From Puniceibacterium confluentis (lineage in GTDB: Bacteria; Pseudomonadota; Alphaproteobacteria; Rhodobacterales; Rhodobacteraceae), in contig NZ_VOJI01000005.1 of assembly GCF_007923445.1 (NCBI RefSeq), positions 62,001 through 126,000 on the forward strand: a DNA stretch of 64,000 nucleotides, read 5' to 3'. Under the pieces are notes generated by a model, which was given only the letters and a program-made list of their open reading frames with translations, had not been told where the DNA came from and did no database searches. This document shows positions 1-9,198 of this stretch, one piece after another (the stretch's first letter is position 1; the number at the start of each line of letters is the position of its first letter). The position numbers were made by a program, and so were the translations under genes.

Positions 1-209
1 CAATCCTCAATCCGCCTCAGGCGGCGATCCTGGCCTTTGGGGCGGCACTGCGCAAACCCATCGTCGCCGAGAACGGTGACATCGTGGCCGCCACGGTGAT
101 GTCCGTGACACTTGGCGTCGATCACCGGGTCATTGATGGCGCCGTGGGGGCGGAATTTCTACGGGCGGTCGCCCACAACCTGGAACATCCGCTCGCGTTG
201 CTGGTCTGA
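1..209 (+). CDS. Dihydrolipoamide acyltransferase (E2) C-terminus, partial
   Basis: The last 68 codons of a gene that begins before the window, read from base 3. The fragment contains DHRVIDGA, the DHRxxDG active-site motif of the E2 catalytic domain of 2-oxoacid dehydrogenase complexes; the His and Asp act in acyl transfer to CoA. It ends LALLV, which resembles pyruvate dehydrogenase E2 (PdhC/AceF) C-termini. The lipoyl and E1/E3-binding domains lie outside the window, so the exact substrate (pyruvate or another oxoacid) cannot be read. It converges on cysE, and the hairpin at 375-397 lies between them. Confidence 0.85.
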   Translation, partial: ILNPPQAAILAFGAALRKPIVAENGDIVAATVMSVTLGVDHRVIDGAVGAEFLRAVAHNLEHPLALLV

Positions 210-374
210 GAAACGGCATTGAGCCAAGGGGTCCCGTCGCCTTTGGCTCGCCCCCCGCGAGAGACAGACAACGCCATCGGCCGGAAATGGTCCGGCTGTG
301 AACCGAAGCAGCCACCTCGACGGATGATCGCGGCACCCGCGGCAGTTTTCCGTCGCGGCACCCCGAGGGCGCAA

Positions 375-397
375 GACGCCGGTTCTGAACCGGCGTC
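375..397. terminator. Hairpin between convergent E2 and cysE genes
   Basis: Perfect 10-base inverted repeat (arms gacgccggtt and aaccggcgtc) with a 3-base loop. It can be extended on both sides by gcaa/ttgc with a small bulge. It lies between the two convergent stop codons, so it could end transcription from both sides. There is no clear T-run on either strand, so efficiency is uncertain. Confidence 0.55.
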
Positions 398-410
398 GCT
401 TGCAGTGCGC

Positions 411-1220
411 CTACATCCCGCCGCGCAGCAGCTGGTCCATGCTGACCGAGGGTTGCGCACAGCCCGCTTCGCCGACGATCCGGGCCGGAACTCCGGCCAC
501 AGTCTTGCACGGTGGCACTTCCTCCAGCACCACGGAGCCGGCGGCGATACGCGAACAGTGACCGACCTTGATATTGCCCAGCACTTTTGCACCGGCCCCG
601 ATCAACACACCGTCGCCGATCTTGGGATGGCGGTCCTCTTCTTCTTTGCCGGTTCCGCCCAGCGTTACCGAATGCAGCATTGACACGTTGTCACCCACCA
701 CGGCCGTTTCGCCGATAACGATGGAATGCGCATGGTCGATCATGATGCCGCGGCCCAGACGTGCCGCCGGGTGAATGTCGACTCCGAACACTTCGGAACA
801 CCGCATCTGGAACAGATACGCCAGATCGCGGCGCCCCTCGCGCCACAGCCAGTTCGCCACCCGGTACGACTGGATCGCCTGGAACCCTTTGAAAAACAGC
901 AACGGCTGCAGGAACCGGTGGCAGGCCGGATCACGTTCGTATACCGCAACAATGTCGGCCCGTGCCGCCAACGCCAGGTCAGGGTCCGACTGATAGGCCT
1001 CGTCGCAGATCTCGCGCAGAATTTGTTCAGACATCTCGCCCGAGGCCAACTTGAGCGAGGTGCGGTACGCAAGCGCCCGCTCGATCGTGGGGTGATGCAG
1101 CACCGAATAGTGGACCAGCCCCCCCAGAAGAGGTTCGGATGCAACAGCATCTTCCGCCTCGTGCATGATGCGGGCCCACACCGGATCCAGTGCGGCGACC
1201 TTTGCGCGTGTCTCAGCCAT
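411..1220 (-). CDS. cysE: Serine O-acetyltransferase
   Basis: 269 aa. It makes O-acetylserine from serine and acetyl-CoA, the first step of cysteine synthesis in the cytoplasm. An N-terminal helical SATase domain (about 1-140) is followed by left-handed beta-helix hexapeptide repeats, seen in HPAARLGRGIMIDHAHSIVIGETAVVGDNV and HPKIGDGVLIGAGAKVLGNI. The DHAHSIVIGETA stretch and the GVPARIVG segment near the C-terminus are characteristic of CysE. The start at 1220 has AAAGGAGA about 6 bases upstream. The gene lies downstream of the GTA cluster on the same strand, with 119 bases between, and is probably transcribed separately. Confidence 0.95.
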   Translation of the reverse strand: MAETRAKVAALDPVWARIMHEAEDAVASEPLLGGLVHYSVLHHPTIERALAYRTSLKLASGEMSEQILREICDEAYQSDPDLALAARADIVAVYERDPACHRFLQPLLFFKGFQAIQSYRVANWLWREGRRDLAYLFQMRCSEVFGVDIHPAARLGRGIMIDHAHSIVIGETAVVGDNVSMLHSVTLGGTGKEEEDRHPKIGDGVLIGAGAKVLGNIKVGHCSRIAAGSVVLEEVPPCKTVAGVPARIVGEAGCAQPSVSMDQLLRGGM

Positions 1221-1339
1221 GGCGTCTCTCCTTTGACCCTGAGTTTATAACAGATAGGATCGGCGCAGGAAAACGCAAAGGTTTGATGACGCGGTTCACC
1301 ACGGTTCATGGCCGCAAGATGCCCCGGGACATATGCCTG

Positions 1340-1666
1340 TCACGGCACTGATTTGCCCTGCGCCGACCGGTCCCTGCTGCCGGGGTCAACGGCGGACCGG
1401 GCCAGCGCCCTCAGGACGGCAATCAGGCATGCCGCGTAGTCTGCATCGCGCAGGTCGGGCTGTATCGGAAGGGGCGCGCTGGAGGTCAGGGACACAAGGG
1501 TGCCGTTGCCCCAGTCGGGATGCGCACGCCGAAACCGCCGCCGATACCGGTCGGCCGCATCGGCCCGGGCAAGCAGACGGCTGGCCGCTGCGTGCCGGGC
1601 TTCGGGCGGAACGCTCAGCAATGCGCGGGCGGCAAAATTCAGGTCACTGAGCAACACCGGCCTCAT
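1340..1666 (-). CDS. Small conserved protein coupled to GTA g15 (DUF7742-like)
   Basis: 108 aa, basic and Ala/Arg-rich, with no signal peptide or membrane segment. Its ATG overlaps the g15 stop in an ATGA arrangement (1663-1666), so translation is coupled to the end of the GTA operon. From memory, a small protein of this kind (annotated DUF7742 in roseobacters) follows g15 in many relatives. I see no catalytic motif and assign no function. It could be an accessory GTA protein or simply a passenger at the operon end. Confidence 0.7.
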   Translation of the reverse strand: MRPVLLSDLNFAARALLSVPPEARHAAASRLLARADAADRYRRRFRRAHPDWGNGTLVSLTSSAPLPIQPDLRDADYAACLIAVLRALARSAVDPGSRDRSAQGKSVP

Positions 1667-4600
1667 TCTGTGATCGTCACCGCCTCGAACGGGCCGGGAC
1701 CGAACCGCGCCGAAACCTGCGCCACGGCGATCCGGAAGTCTCCGGCGACGGCATCTGCGGACCGCATTGCCGCGCTGTAGATCCAGGCTGGACTGGTGGT
1801 CTGCGCCTCGCGGATCACCGTATCGTTCTGCAGGATCCGGACCAGGTAGCGTTCGCTTTCTTCGCCCAGAGGCACCTCGTCCAGGTCCCAGCTGTCGCCA
1901 TCAATGCGGGTTCGCCGGACCCAACTGACCTGCAAGCTGCCGCTCGATGGGGTCACGGTCAGATGTACCGGGCTGTACGGCCGCATGCCGATCCCGTCGA
2001 AGGCGCGCACTTCCTCGACATAGGACGGATCGTCAAAGGCGCGTTGCGCGGGTCCTATGCGGTAATGTCGGGCCAAGCGCCGGTTTGCAGGCGCCAGCGC
2101 GATCTGCTGCGGCACGCCATCCAGCAGCACCACCTGCGCCCCCTCGGGCCAGACGTCCGGCATGATGCCGTCACTGCCCAGTTGGCCGCGCAGCCGATGG
2201 CTCAACAGCCAGGTCTGTGGACCGATCATTTCTGCATCGCGAAACTGGAACAGCTCCCAGTTTTCGGATGACCCGTCGCCAATGGCCATCAGGTTACCGC
2301 CCGCCAGCAGAGCAGCGTCGCTGATCGACTCCAACGCCCCGAAATCCATCTTGACCTGCAGCGCAGCACCGCGGTCGAGGCGGCCTGATGGCGCGGAAAA
2401 CAGCGCCGTTTGGGATATTCCGATGGTGGAGCGTGCCGCAATGATCTCGTTCAGGCTGTAATCGGCGTCGGTGGCGGAATCGTAAACCGCGACGCTGCCG
2501 GGCCAGGGTTTGGCATAGAGGGCAAGGTGTGGCGCATGCGGCACTTCCTCGCCTGTCATCAACGGCAGATCCAGAAAGATCGGCATCACCGGCCCCGCGG
2601 GAACAAAGGGACGCTGGTTCACCGCCTCGTCTGGAAAGTGTGAAGGTTTGTAGAGCCCGGGATCAATGCGCACGGCATCAACCAGTTGCTGATGCGTTAC
2701 TTCGACCCGGTCGATCCGCGCCAGCGTCGCCCCCGAATCCGAGGTAACCGAGATGATATCCCCCGCGCCCAGCGCCAGTTTAGACGGCGGCAGTGCAAAA
2801 CGTAACGTGTCGCGCGCAATCCGTGCCTCGGACAGCCAGCGTTCCAGGGTTTGCCGCCCCTCCGCCCGCGTCAGCGCAAGATCTAGTTCGGTCTCGGCCA
2901 CAGCATGGGTTTCATCGTCGGGCAATACGGTCTCCTCGGCGACGACCTGATGGTCGCCGTCGGCCTGCACAAAACGCAGCCGCACCCGGCCGGACATCTC
3001 TACCGATGGACCCCGGGTTTCCTGCAGGTCTCCGTCGATCTCGTCGCAGACCGCCAGGTCGTCACGTCTTAGCTCGACCGGATGTTTTCCGTCGCGCATC
3101 CGGAAGTGCAAGGCGCCGCCACGCTCGATCGCGTCAAAGCCGTAGGCCAGCATCAGCGGTTGCAACGCTCGCCGGGCATCGGCCACATGCGGCACGCTGT
3201 AACCGCGTACGATCCCGAACAATCGGCTGGTATCATAGGCCTTTACCCCGGCACGGTCGCAGATCTCGCGCACAACCGATTCCAGTGTACGCGCCGAGAT
3301 CCGCCCATTGATCCAGTGCCCGCGACGGTAGTTCGGTCCGTCACTCCACAAAGCTTCGTTGTTGGGAAACCATGGGTAGGGTCGCGCATCCCAGGCCCAG
3401 ACAAATGCGCGGGACATGTCGATCATCCGCCCATCGTACAGGTCGGATTCCGGATTGTTCACCGGGTTGTTCCAGAACCCGTGCATCGCGCGCAGATACT
3501 GCCGCTGAATCAGCTCGTCCCGCAGGCCATTGGAAAACTTCGGCAGGCTCGACTCCGACGATTTCGGATCGACGAACTTGTTCGGCTGGTTGGTGGCCTT
3601 GTCGACAGCCGCACAGCCCAGTTCGGTAAACCAGACCGGCTTGGACCCCGGAATCCAGTCAGTCGGCTGATCCTGTCGCAAGCCACCGATCCTTTCGTGA
3701 TGGTCCTGCGACCACCAGTTGCGGATATCCTTGTATCGAAAGACCCAAGCCTCGCCATATGCACCATCAGTGATCGGCTCGCGGCGCTGGGCTTCCTCCG
3801 CTTCAGGCGAGGGATAGTACCAGTCATACCCCTCTCCGCCAGCGACGTTGGACTGCAGGTAGTCAAGGTCATGAATTGCTCCTGCGTCTGCATCGGCATG
3901 GGTGTCGCCGTCGCGCCAGTCAGAGACGGGCATATAATTGTCGATGCCGACGAAATCGATCTGCTCATCGCTCCACAACGGATCGAGGTGAAAGAACACA
4001 TCCCCACTGCCGTCCTGTGGCTGGTAGCCGAAATATTCGCTCCAATCTGCGGCATAGCCGAGTTTGACGTCAGCCCCGAGCAAACTGCGAACCTCGGCCG
4101 CCAGGGCTTTCATCGCGGCAACCGCAGGAAAACCCGCCGTGTCACGGATCTGCGTCAGCCCGCGCATCTCGGAACCGATGCAGAACGAGTCGACCCCGCC
4201 CGCCGCTGCACACAGGCCGGCCTGATGGAGCACAAATCGGCGGTAGGACCATTCATTCGGGCCTGAATAGATGACACCGCTTTCAGAAACCTCAAAATCT
4301 GCAGCCGCGGCGGTGCCGAAGAAGGCAGCGACTTCGGCTTGGGCTGCGGCGGTGCCATCCGACGACCCGGCGCGCCCCGGCGCGATGTCCAGCGTGATGC
4401 GCCCGCGCCAGGGCAGGGCCGGTTGATCATCCGCCCCGGAATAGGGGTCACGCAGACCGTTTCCGGCCCCCTGTTCCATCAGAACAAAGGGATAATACAT
4501 GACCGCAAGATCGCTGCTTGTCATACGGCGGATGGCTTCGATCACGGCCTGATCGGCAGGGGTGCCGCCATAGACCGGACGGCCCTCTGCCTCGGGCACA

Positions 4601-5565
4601 AGGGTCGCGGTTTCCCGCTCGAGCCCCGCAACACGCCAGGGCATATTCTTGGCGTCGAATTCATTCTGCTCGACCTTCGGCACGATCTCGCAGCGTCCAC
4701 AGCGTAGATCCGTGCCGAACCAGCTGACCACCAGCGACACCGCCTTGCAGTTGGGCAATTCGTCCTCCAGCATCTTCAGGCTGGTGTTGAAATCCGGCTG
4801 TTCCGATGGGGTGTTGACGTTCTGCACGTCATAGTTACCGCTCCCATATCGCAAGTACTGCGGCGATGTCGCCAAAGTGTATTCGCCGGAGCCGGGAATC
4901 ATCGCGACGCCACGGATCGCCAACGGCACGTCGTTTGCATCGCCCAGTTCCGGGCGGGTCACTTCGAAATTGAACTGGGGCACCCGGTTGCCGAACTGTG
5001 TCAGCACAAGGTCTTCCAGAACGACATATGCCGTACCGCGGTAGGCGGGAACCCTGCCGGTGCCTTCGGTTGCCTCCATCCCGGGGTCCGGCAACTGGTC
5101 CTTGCTGCCGGTGTAGACACGCATGTTCAGATCGCCCACGGGGATCTCGACACCGTCGGCCCAGACGCGGTTCACGCTGGTTATCTCGCCCTCGCACAGC
5201 GCTAGTGCCAGACTGACCTTGTAGCTGAAGGCTTTCACCTTCGGCTGCGACGGGGCGCCCTTGCCGCCGCCGCTCTTCTTGACCATCTCGGTAAATTCGG
5301 TGGCCCAGATCACATGTCCGCCCACGCGCATCCGGCCATAAACCTGTGCGATCGGACTGCCTTCACCGGCGCCCGTCAGTCGGAAACGGTCAACGCGGCC
5401 GGTCTCGACCGTTTCCGCGCCCTGCCCCATAAGTCTCTGATCCAGCGCCCGCCCCAGCGTGGCCCCGGCAAAACGCCCGATCGCCGCCGCGGACAGCCCC
5501 AGGACGGAACCGCCGATCGAGCCGCCAACGGCAGCTCCCGCTGCCGAAAGTACAAGTGTCGCCAT
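1663..5565 (-). CDS. GTA baseplate multidomain 'megatron' protein (g15)
   Basis: 1300 aa. Family knowledge: the central baseplate/tail-tip protein of Rhodobacter-type GTA particles, thought to contact the recipient surface. The N-terminus is hydrophobic and glycine-rich (about 1-45). A tail-protein domain follows, then a GH-type TIM-barrel-like domain (roughly 430-750, with YAADWSEYFGYQ, DNYMPVSDW and WFTELGCAA), then beta-rich phage-tail domains to the C-terminus. Its start overlaps the g14 stop by one base and its stop overlaps the next gene. Length agrees with family members. There is no frameshift, which suggests selection to keep the particle functional. Confidence 0.93.
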   Translation of the reverse strand: MATLVLSAAGAAVGGSIGGSVLGLSAAAIGRFAGATLGRALDQRLMGQGAETVETGRVDRFRLTGAGEGSPIAQVYGRMRVGGHVIWATEFTEMVKKSGGGKGAPSQPKVKAFSYKVSLALALCEGEITSVNRVWADGVEIPVGDLNMRVYTGSKDQLPDPGMEATEGTGRVPAYRGTAYVVLEDLVLTQFGNRVPQFNFEVTRPELGDANDVPLAIRGVAMIPGSGEYTLATSPQYLRYGSGNYDVQNVNTPSEQPDFNTSLKMLEDELPNCKAVSLVVSWFGTDLRCGRCEIVPKVEQNEFDAKNMPWRVAGLERETATLVPEAEGRPVYGGTPADQAVIEAIRRMTSSDLAVMYYPFVLMEQGAGNGLRDPYSGADDQPALPWRGRITLDIAPGRAGSSDGTAAAQAEVAAFFGTAAAADFEVSESGVIYSGPNEWSYRRFVLHQAGLCAAAGGVDSFCIGSEMRGLTQIRDTAGFPAVAAMKALAAEVRSLLGADVKLGYAADWSEYFGYQPQDGSGDVFFHLDPLWSDEQIDFVGIDNYMPVSDWRDGDTHADADAGAIHDLDYLQSNVAGGEGYDWYYPSPEAEEAQRREPITDGAYGEAWVFRYKDIRNWWSQDHHERIGGLRQDQPTDWIPGSKPVWFTELGCAAVDKATNQPNKFVDPKSSESSLPKFSNGLRDELIQRQYLRAMHGFWNNPVNNPESDLYDGRMIDMSRAFVWAWDARPYPWFPNNEALWSDGPNYRRGHWINGRISARTLESVVREICDRAGVKAYDTSRLFGIVRGYSVPHVADARRALQPLMLAYGFDAIERGGALHFRMRDGKHPVELRRDDLAVCDEIDGDLQETRGPSVEMSGRVRLRFVQADGDHQVVAEETVLPDDETHAVAETELDLALTRAEGRQTLERWLSEARIARDTLRFALPPSKLALGAGDIISVTSDSGATLARIDRVEVTHQQLVDAVRIDPGLYKPSHFPDEAVNQRPFVPAGPVMPIFLDLPLMTGEEVPHAPHLALYAKPWPGSVAVYDSATDADYSLNEIIAARSTIGISQTALFSAPSGRLDRGAALQVKMDFGALESISDAALLAGGNLMAIGDGSSENWELFQFRDAEMIGPQTWLLSHRLRGQLGSDGIMPDVWPEGAQVVLLDGVPQQIALAPANRRLARHYRIGPAQRAFDDPSYVEEVRAFDGIGMRPYSPVHLTVTPSSGSLQVSWVRRTRIDGDSWDLDEVPLGEESERYLVRILQNDTVIREAQTTSPAWIYSAAMRSADAVAGDFRIAVAQVSARFGPGPFEAVTITE

Positions 5566-6008
5566 CAGTCAGCCTCCTTCGGAAAGGCAAAACGCGCAGC
5601 GATGCGCCGTTGCCAAGGTGCGCTGAGCGCGCTTTCGATCACGCCATGCCCAGAGTAGGCATGGATAAAGGCCGCATCCGCGCCGATGCAGGTCTGCAGC
5701 CCCAGATGTTTGGCAACCGCGCCGTCTCGCATCCGGAACAGCAGCACGTCACCTGGTGCAGAACCGTTCAGCGGTTTCGGCAACAGGCAGCGGTTGGCGG
5801 CACGCAAGAGCATCTCGTCGCCCTGAGGCTCGGACCAGTCCATCGAGTACGCCGGTATCGGCTCGGGTTCGCTGCCAAAGACTTCGCGCCAGAGCCCGCG
5901 CAGCAGGCCCAGGCAGTCACTGCCCGCCCCGCGGCACGACGCCTGATGAATGTAGGGGGTGCCAATCCAGGCACGGGCGCACATGACGATCCGCTCGGCG
6001 GTGCTCAT
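5565..6008 (-). CDS. GTA NlpC/P60-type peptidase (g14)
   Basis: 147 aa. A cell-wall peptidase of the GTA baseplate that presumably opens recipient peptidoglycan during DNA delivery. The catalytic Cys32 sits in GSDCLGLLRG and the probable catalytic His101 in KHLGLQT, the NlpC/P60 order. There is no signal peptide, as expected for a particle component. The gene overlaps g15 by one base and g13 by four bases (6005-6008), so it belongs to the tightly coupled tail module. Confidence 0.92.
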   Translation of the reverse strand: MSTAERIVMCARAWIGTPYIHQASCRGAGSDCLGLLRGLWREVFGSEPEPIPAYSMDWSEPQGDEMLLRAANRCLLPKPLNGSAPGDVLLFRMRDGAVAKHLGLQTCIGADAAFIHAYSGHGVIESALSAPWQRRIAARFAFPKEAD

Positions 6009-6889
6009 CTCCGGCTACCACCGTCCGAAGTTTTGGCGCGACTTGGATACACCATCAGCCAGTCGTCCTCGGGAACATCCGGAAAGCCCTGGAAATTCAG
6101 AACGTTGTTGAATTTGAGCTGACAAGTCTCAAAACGCTTGTCACATCCCGCCTCCAGTCGCACCTGATCGCCCGCGCGCAGATCGGCGCGCAGAGGCTCC
6201 CACAACTCTATTTTTCGCTGGCCGTGTCTGGTCTCGTCCAGCTTGATCGGGCTGCTCAGCCCCGTCGCAGCGCCGCTCTGAACCAGCAGTCGACCGCGCT
6301 GGAACCACTCCGCCGCAAACCCGTCCAGCACACCGAAGACAACCACGGTCTTGCTTTCGACGGCCAGCACGGCGCCGTCGTAGACATAGCCCGGCTCGCT
6401 GAAGTCAAACCGGCATCCAGCGTCACCCAGAACAGCGGTGCAGGGTTTCTGGAAAACCCGGCCTATCGGGCGGTTCAGCCCTTCGCTCAAGCCGCGCAAT
6501 TCCGCCTGAAAAGCGCCACCGGAGCGGCGGATCTCGCCGATCGTGCCACGGAACTGAATCGCGCGCTCGCTGACATCTGCCCAGTTGACCAGCCATGCCA
6601 CGACCTCGGCGGAGTCATAGCGCCCGGCGGCAATGTCCGCTTCGGTAATGGCGTCGGCGCAAAGCGCCCCCATTGCCTCGGAATTGTCGACCGACAGACC
6701 GGTGCCCTGCGCCAACGCCATGGCCGTAAGGCCGGTGTCGGCGCGAAACGTCATGCCCTCGAAGACAAGATCGACGTCATGGTCGGTAAACCCCAGTGTG
6801 ACTCCGTCCCTCCGGGTCAGCGCCCATGCGCGGGCGACAGTGGTGAGACCAGTGGCCAGATGGGCGGCAAACGGCTTGGACAGGGCCAT
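6005..6889 (-). CDS. GTA baseplate hub protein, DUF2163/BR0599 family (g13)
   Basis: 294 aa. Corresponds to g13, the hub linking the tail tube to the megatron. The N-terminal part (about 1-145) is the DUF2163 region. The C-terminal part holds two cysteine pairs, Cys150/Cys159 (CTAVLGDAGC) and Cys249/Cys256 (CDKRFETC). Such spacing could ligand a metal or Fe-S cluster, as in lambda gpL-type tail-tip proteins; that is inference. The gene overlaps g14 by four bases and meets g12 at 6889. Confidence 0.9.
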   Translation of the reverse strand: MALSKPFAAHLATGLTTVARAWALTRRDGVTLGFTDHDVDLVFEGMTFRADTGLTAMALAQGTGLSVDNSEAMGALCADAITEADIAAGRYDSAEVVAWLVNWADVSERAIQFRGTIGEIRRSGGAFQAELRGLSEGLNRPIGRVFQKPCTAVLGDAGCRFDFSEPGYVYDGAVLAVESKTVVVFGVLDGFAAEWFQRGRLLVQSGAATGLSSPIKLDETRHGQRKIELWEPLRADLRAGDQVRLEAGCDKRFETCQLKFNNVLNFQGFPDVPEDDWLMVYPSRAKTSDGGSRR

Positions 6890-7521
6890 CAGATGCGCAC
6901 CTCGACCACTGGCACATCGGGTGCCTCGCCCGCCTGAAAGCTGGCCACACTGGTCAGAATCCGGTCGGAATCGAACCGCACCGGCACGTCGAATTCATAA
7001 CCTGCGCTGATTACGGATTGTGCCAGCGGTGGCTCGGAAAAGGTCAGAAGCCCCCGTGCCGTGTCGACGGTGTAATCTATTCCCTCACGCAACTCGTCTC
7101 CCTGAATGGCGGCGCGCACGGTGCCCGCAACCGGTTTCTGAATTGGCCGGATGTACGTGCCTTCACCGGATCGGTAGCGCCGCGTCAGTTGAAAACTGCG
7201 CGTGGCGCCATCTCCACGGGCGATGACCTGATCATCATGGCGCAGTGTTTCCGACGGCTTGCAGGATTTGTAGTCCGCCCAGTCCTTCCAGCGAAACCCG
7301 TACAACTGACCACGCCGCGCCTCAAAGAATGCAATCAGCACCGCGATGTCATCCAGGGACCGCAGTCCGACACCGGCGTCGTAGCGACGGCGCGAATGCG
7401 CCCAGGGAGAATTGCGTTCCTCATGGCCACTCGCCAGAGTGACCACATCCGTGCGCCGCTCGGGTCCGCCGACCGAGCCAAAGCTCAGGTTCGCCGGAAA
7501 CCGTATCTCATGAAAATTCAT
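6889..7521 (-). CDS. GTA distal tail protein, DUF2460 family (g12)
   Basis: 210 aa, the length usual for DUF2460. It begins MNFHEIRFPANLSFGSVGGPERRTDVV, a conserved start of this family, and contains GFRWKDWADYKS, a characteristic DUF2460 segment. By homology it forms the distal tail ring joining the tube to the hub. It lies directly upstream of g13 (shared base at 6889) and 12 bases after g11. Confidence 0.92.
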   Translation of the reverse strand: MNFHEIRFPANLSFGSVGGPERRTDVVTLASGHEERNSPWAHSRRRYDAGVGLRSLDDIAVLIAFFEARRGQLYGFRWKDWADYKSCKPSETLRHDDQVIARGDGATRSFQLTRRYRSGEGTYIRPIQKPVAGTVRAAIQGDELREGIDYTVDTARGLLTFSEPPLAQSVISAGYEFDVPVRFDSDRILTSVASFQAGEAPDVPVVEVRI

Positions 7522-7533
7522 GTCCGCTCTCCC

Positions 7534-8187
7534 TTAGCGATTGCGTTGGCCGCGGCCAAGCGCGCGCCCCATCTGGGCGGCGATCTGGCTCTGGCTGCGC
7601 TTGAAGCCCTGCACATCCGGGGTGGTGATGTTCATCACCACCGTCACAGAAGCTGAACTGCCGCCGGCGCGCACTCCGAGCTTGCCGTCGGCCCCCCGGG
7701 CCAAGGGCATGATCGCCTCGGGTCCCGCCTCTCCCATCAGGCCCATGCCCCCGCGCATCGGGAACCGTGTCGGCCCGGAAACGATGCCGCCTGTCGCAAA
7801 CGGCATCACGCGACCCTGGGAAAACCCGCCGCCCTTGGCAAATGGCGAAAGGCTGCCCATCAGACCCCCTACCCCCGACGTGATCAGTCCACTGAAATGA
7901 TCTGCCACCGGCTTTACCGCAGCGCGGTACGCGGCCGAGATCATGCCGTTGGCAACGGTCTGCAAGGCATCCGACAGCTTCATCCCGTCCAGCACCACAC
8001 CGTCGATTGCCCTGGACAGCCCACGGCTGAGGGTCGACTCGAACCGTGCGGCGCTGCGGCCGGTGTCCGCAAAACTTTGGTGTATCCGGGTCATTTCGGC
8101 GTTGAATCCCGCCGCCATGGTACTGGCACCAACAAGCGAGGTTTCCAGCGCATCGACTTGCTCTTCCAGAGTCTCGAAATCACTCAT
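7534..8187 (-). CDS. GTA tail tape measure protein (g11)
   Basis: 217 aa. Sets tail length and is threaded through the tube. The N-terminal half is helical (EEQVDALETSL...). The middle is Gly-rich with FATGGIVSGPTRFPMRGGMGLMGEAGPEAIMPL, a signature of tape measure C-termini. At 217 aa it is far shorter than in most siphophages but close to the size in GTAs, which have short tails. It overlaps the small gene upstream by eight bases. Confidence 0.9.
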   Translation of the reverse strand: MSDFETLEEQVDALETSLVGASTMAAGFNAEMTRIHQSFADTGRSAARFESTLSRGLSRAIDGVVLDGMKLSDALQTVANGMISAAYRAAVKPVADHFSGLITSGVGGLMGSLSPFAKGGGFSQGRVMPFATGGIVSGPTRFPMRGGMGLMGEAGPEAIMPLARGADGKLGVRAGGSSASVTVVMNITTPDVQGFKRSQSQIAAQMGRALGRGQRNR

Positions 8188-8401
8188 CGTCCACTCCTTT
8201 TCTGTCCGGATATGCGGCAGCCAGCTCGTCCAGCCGGGCCCGGCCCATCGGGGCGGTGCCCGACCCTTCGCCCAGCAGCACCTGCAATTCGGCCGGCGTC
8301 AGTGCCCAGAACTGATCCGGCGACAGGCCAAGGCCGCGCAGGCCCGCCCGCATCAGCGCCGCCCAGTCAAAGACGCGGACCTCAGCCATTGCCGCCGTCA
8401 T
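8180..8401 (-). CDS. GTA tail assembly chaperone-like small protein (g10.1)
   Basis: 73 aa. Carries FDWAALMRAGLRGLGLSPDQFWALTPAELQVLLG, the conserved core of the small phage tail-assembly-chaperone family found between g10 and g11. It probably helps load the tape measure protein. It overlaps g10 by 20 bases and g11 by 8. The first ATG (8401) and an in-frame ATG at 8389 both have weak ribosome binding sites, so the first four residues are uncertain. Confidence 0.85.
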   Translation of the reverse strand: MTAAMAEVRVFDWAALMRAGLRGLGLSPDQFWALTPAELQVLLGEGSGTAPMGRARLDELAAAYPDRKGVDDE

Positions 8402-8711
8402 TGGGCAGCATGAAAGCCCGTGCCAGCAATTCGGCGGCTGCCCGCGCCGCCGCCATCGGCCCGCCCTCGATTTCAGCTGCCATCAGATCGGCAGCCCGCC
8501 CCTGCCAACCGCCACCGCGCAGCCCCGCAACGATCAGTGCCAGCACATCGCGGGTGGTAAAGTTGCCACCCTCGAAACGCTCGACCAGCGCCACAAGCGA
8601 TCCGTTCTCCAGCGCCGCTTCCAGTTCCGCCAGCGCCCCGAGCGTCAGGCGCATCACCTGCGGCACCCCGTCGATGGTCAGCGCGACCTCTCCCCGCCAC
8701 GGATTGGCCAT
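8382..8711 (-). CDS. GTA tail assembly chaperone, gene transfer agent family (g10)
   Basis: 109 aa. Begins MANPWRGEVALTIDGVPQVMRLTLGALAELE, the typical start of GTA g10 proteins (TAC family). In phages the equivalent protein often has a longer form made by frameshifting into the next gene. The 20-base overlap with g10.1 fits that layout, but I see no clear slippery heptamer. It follows g9 by three bases. Confidence 0.9.
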   Translation of the reverse strand: MANPWRGEVALTIDGVPQVMRLTLGALAELEAALENGSLVALVERFEGGNFTTRDVLALIVAGLRGGGWQGRAADLMAAEIEGGPMAAARAAAELLARAFMLPNDGGNG

Positions 8712-8714
8712 GAC

Positions 8715-9131
8715 TCAGACGTCCGCCACAAAACCGAGGCTGCCGGCAGAGGCCAGCGACAGCTCGTAGGTGGCCTCGCCGTTGTGAGACCCGGCGTATT
8801 CCAGGCTCGTCACCTGAAACGCACCTTCGATGACACCGAAATCCGGAATCACCACCTGAAAATCCGGCGTCTCACCGTCGAAAAAGATCTGCCGCGTGCG
8901 CTCGTCGGTGCTGTCGTCCTTGAACACCCCCGAGCCCGAGATCGCTGCCGTCTTCACCCCTGCGCCCGCCAGCAGTTCGCGCCAGCCTCCTTGGCTTTCA
9001 AGCGAGGTGACGTCGACCGTATCGGCGTTGAAACTGACCCGCGTTGCCCGCAGGCCTGCGATGGTCTGGAACTGGCCGTCACCGGTCAAATCCACCTTGA
9101 TCAACAGATCCTTGCCATTCTGCGCACCCAT
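8715..9131 (-). CDS. GTA tail tube protein, TP901-1 family (g9)
   Basis: 138 aa. Begins MGAQNGKDLLIKVD and contains ADTVDVTSLESQGGWRELL, typical of TP901-1-type major tail proteins, which stack as rings to form the tail tube. I chose ATG 9131 because AAGGAG lies eight bases upstream; the longer GTG start at 9140 would fall on top of that site. The 67-base gap to g8 contains a small 5-bp GC hairpin (9162-9177). Confidence 0.93.
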   Translation of the reverse strand: MGAQNGKDLLIKVDLTGDGQFQTIAGLRATRVSFNADTVDVTSLESQGGWRELLAGAGVKTAAISGSGVFKDDSTDERTRQIFFDGETPDFQVVIPDFGVIEGAFQVTSLEYAGSHNGEATYELSLASAGSLGFVADV

Positions 9132-9198
9132 ATCCGTCACTCCTTGGTTGTTGGTTTGGCAGGCGGATTCTCCCGCCGGAAATTACGCGACGCACCGC

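Noticed and set aside
375-397. tRNA-like or riboswitch fold near the start of the window
   Set aside because: The sequence is a plain hairpin without tRNA arms or a T-loop; it is kept as a terminator.
8382-8401. Programmed -1 frameshift between g10 and g10.1
   Set aside because: The overlap fits the phage TAC pattern, but I could not find a convincing slippery heptamer or following stem.
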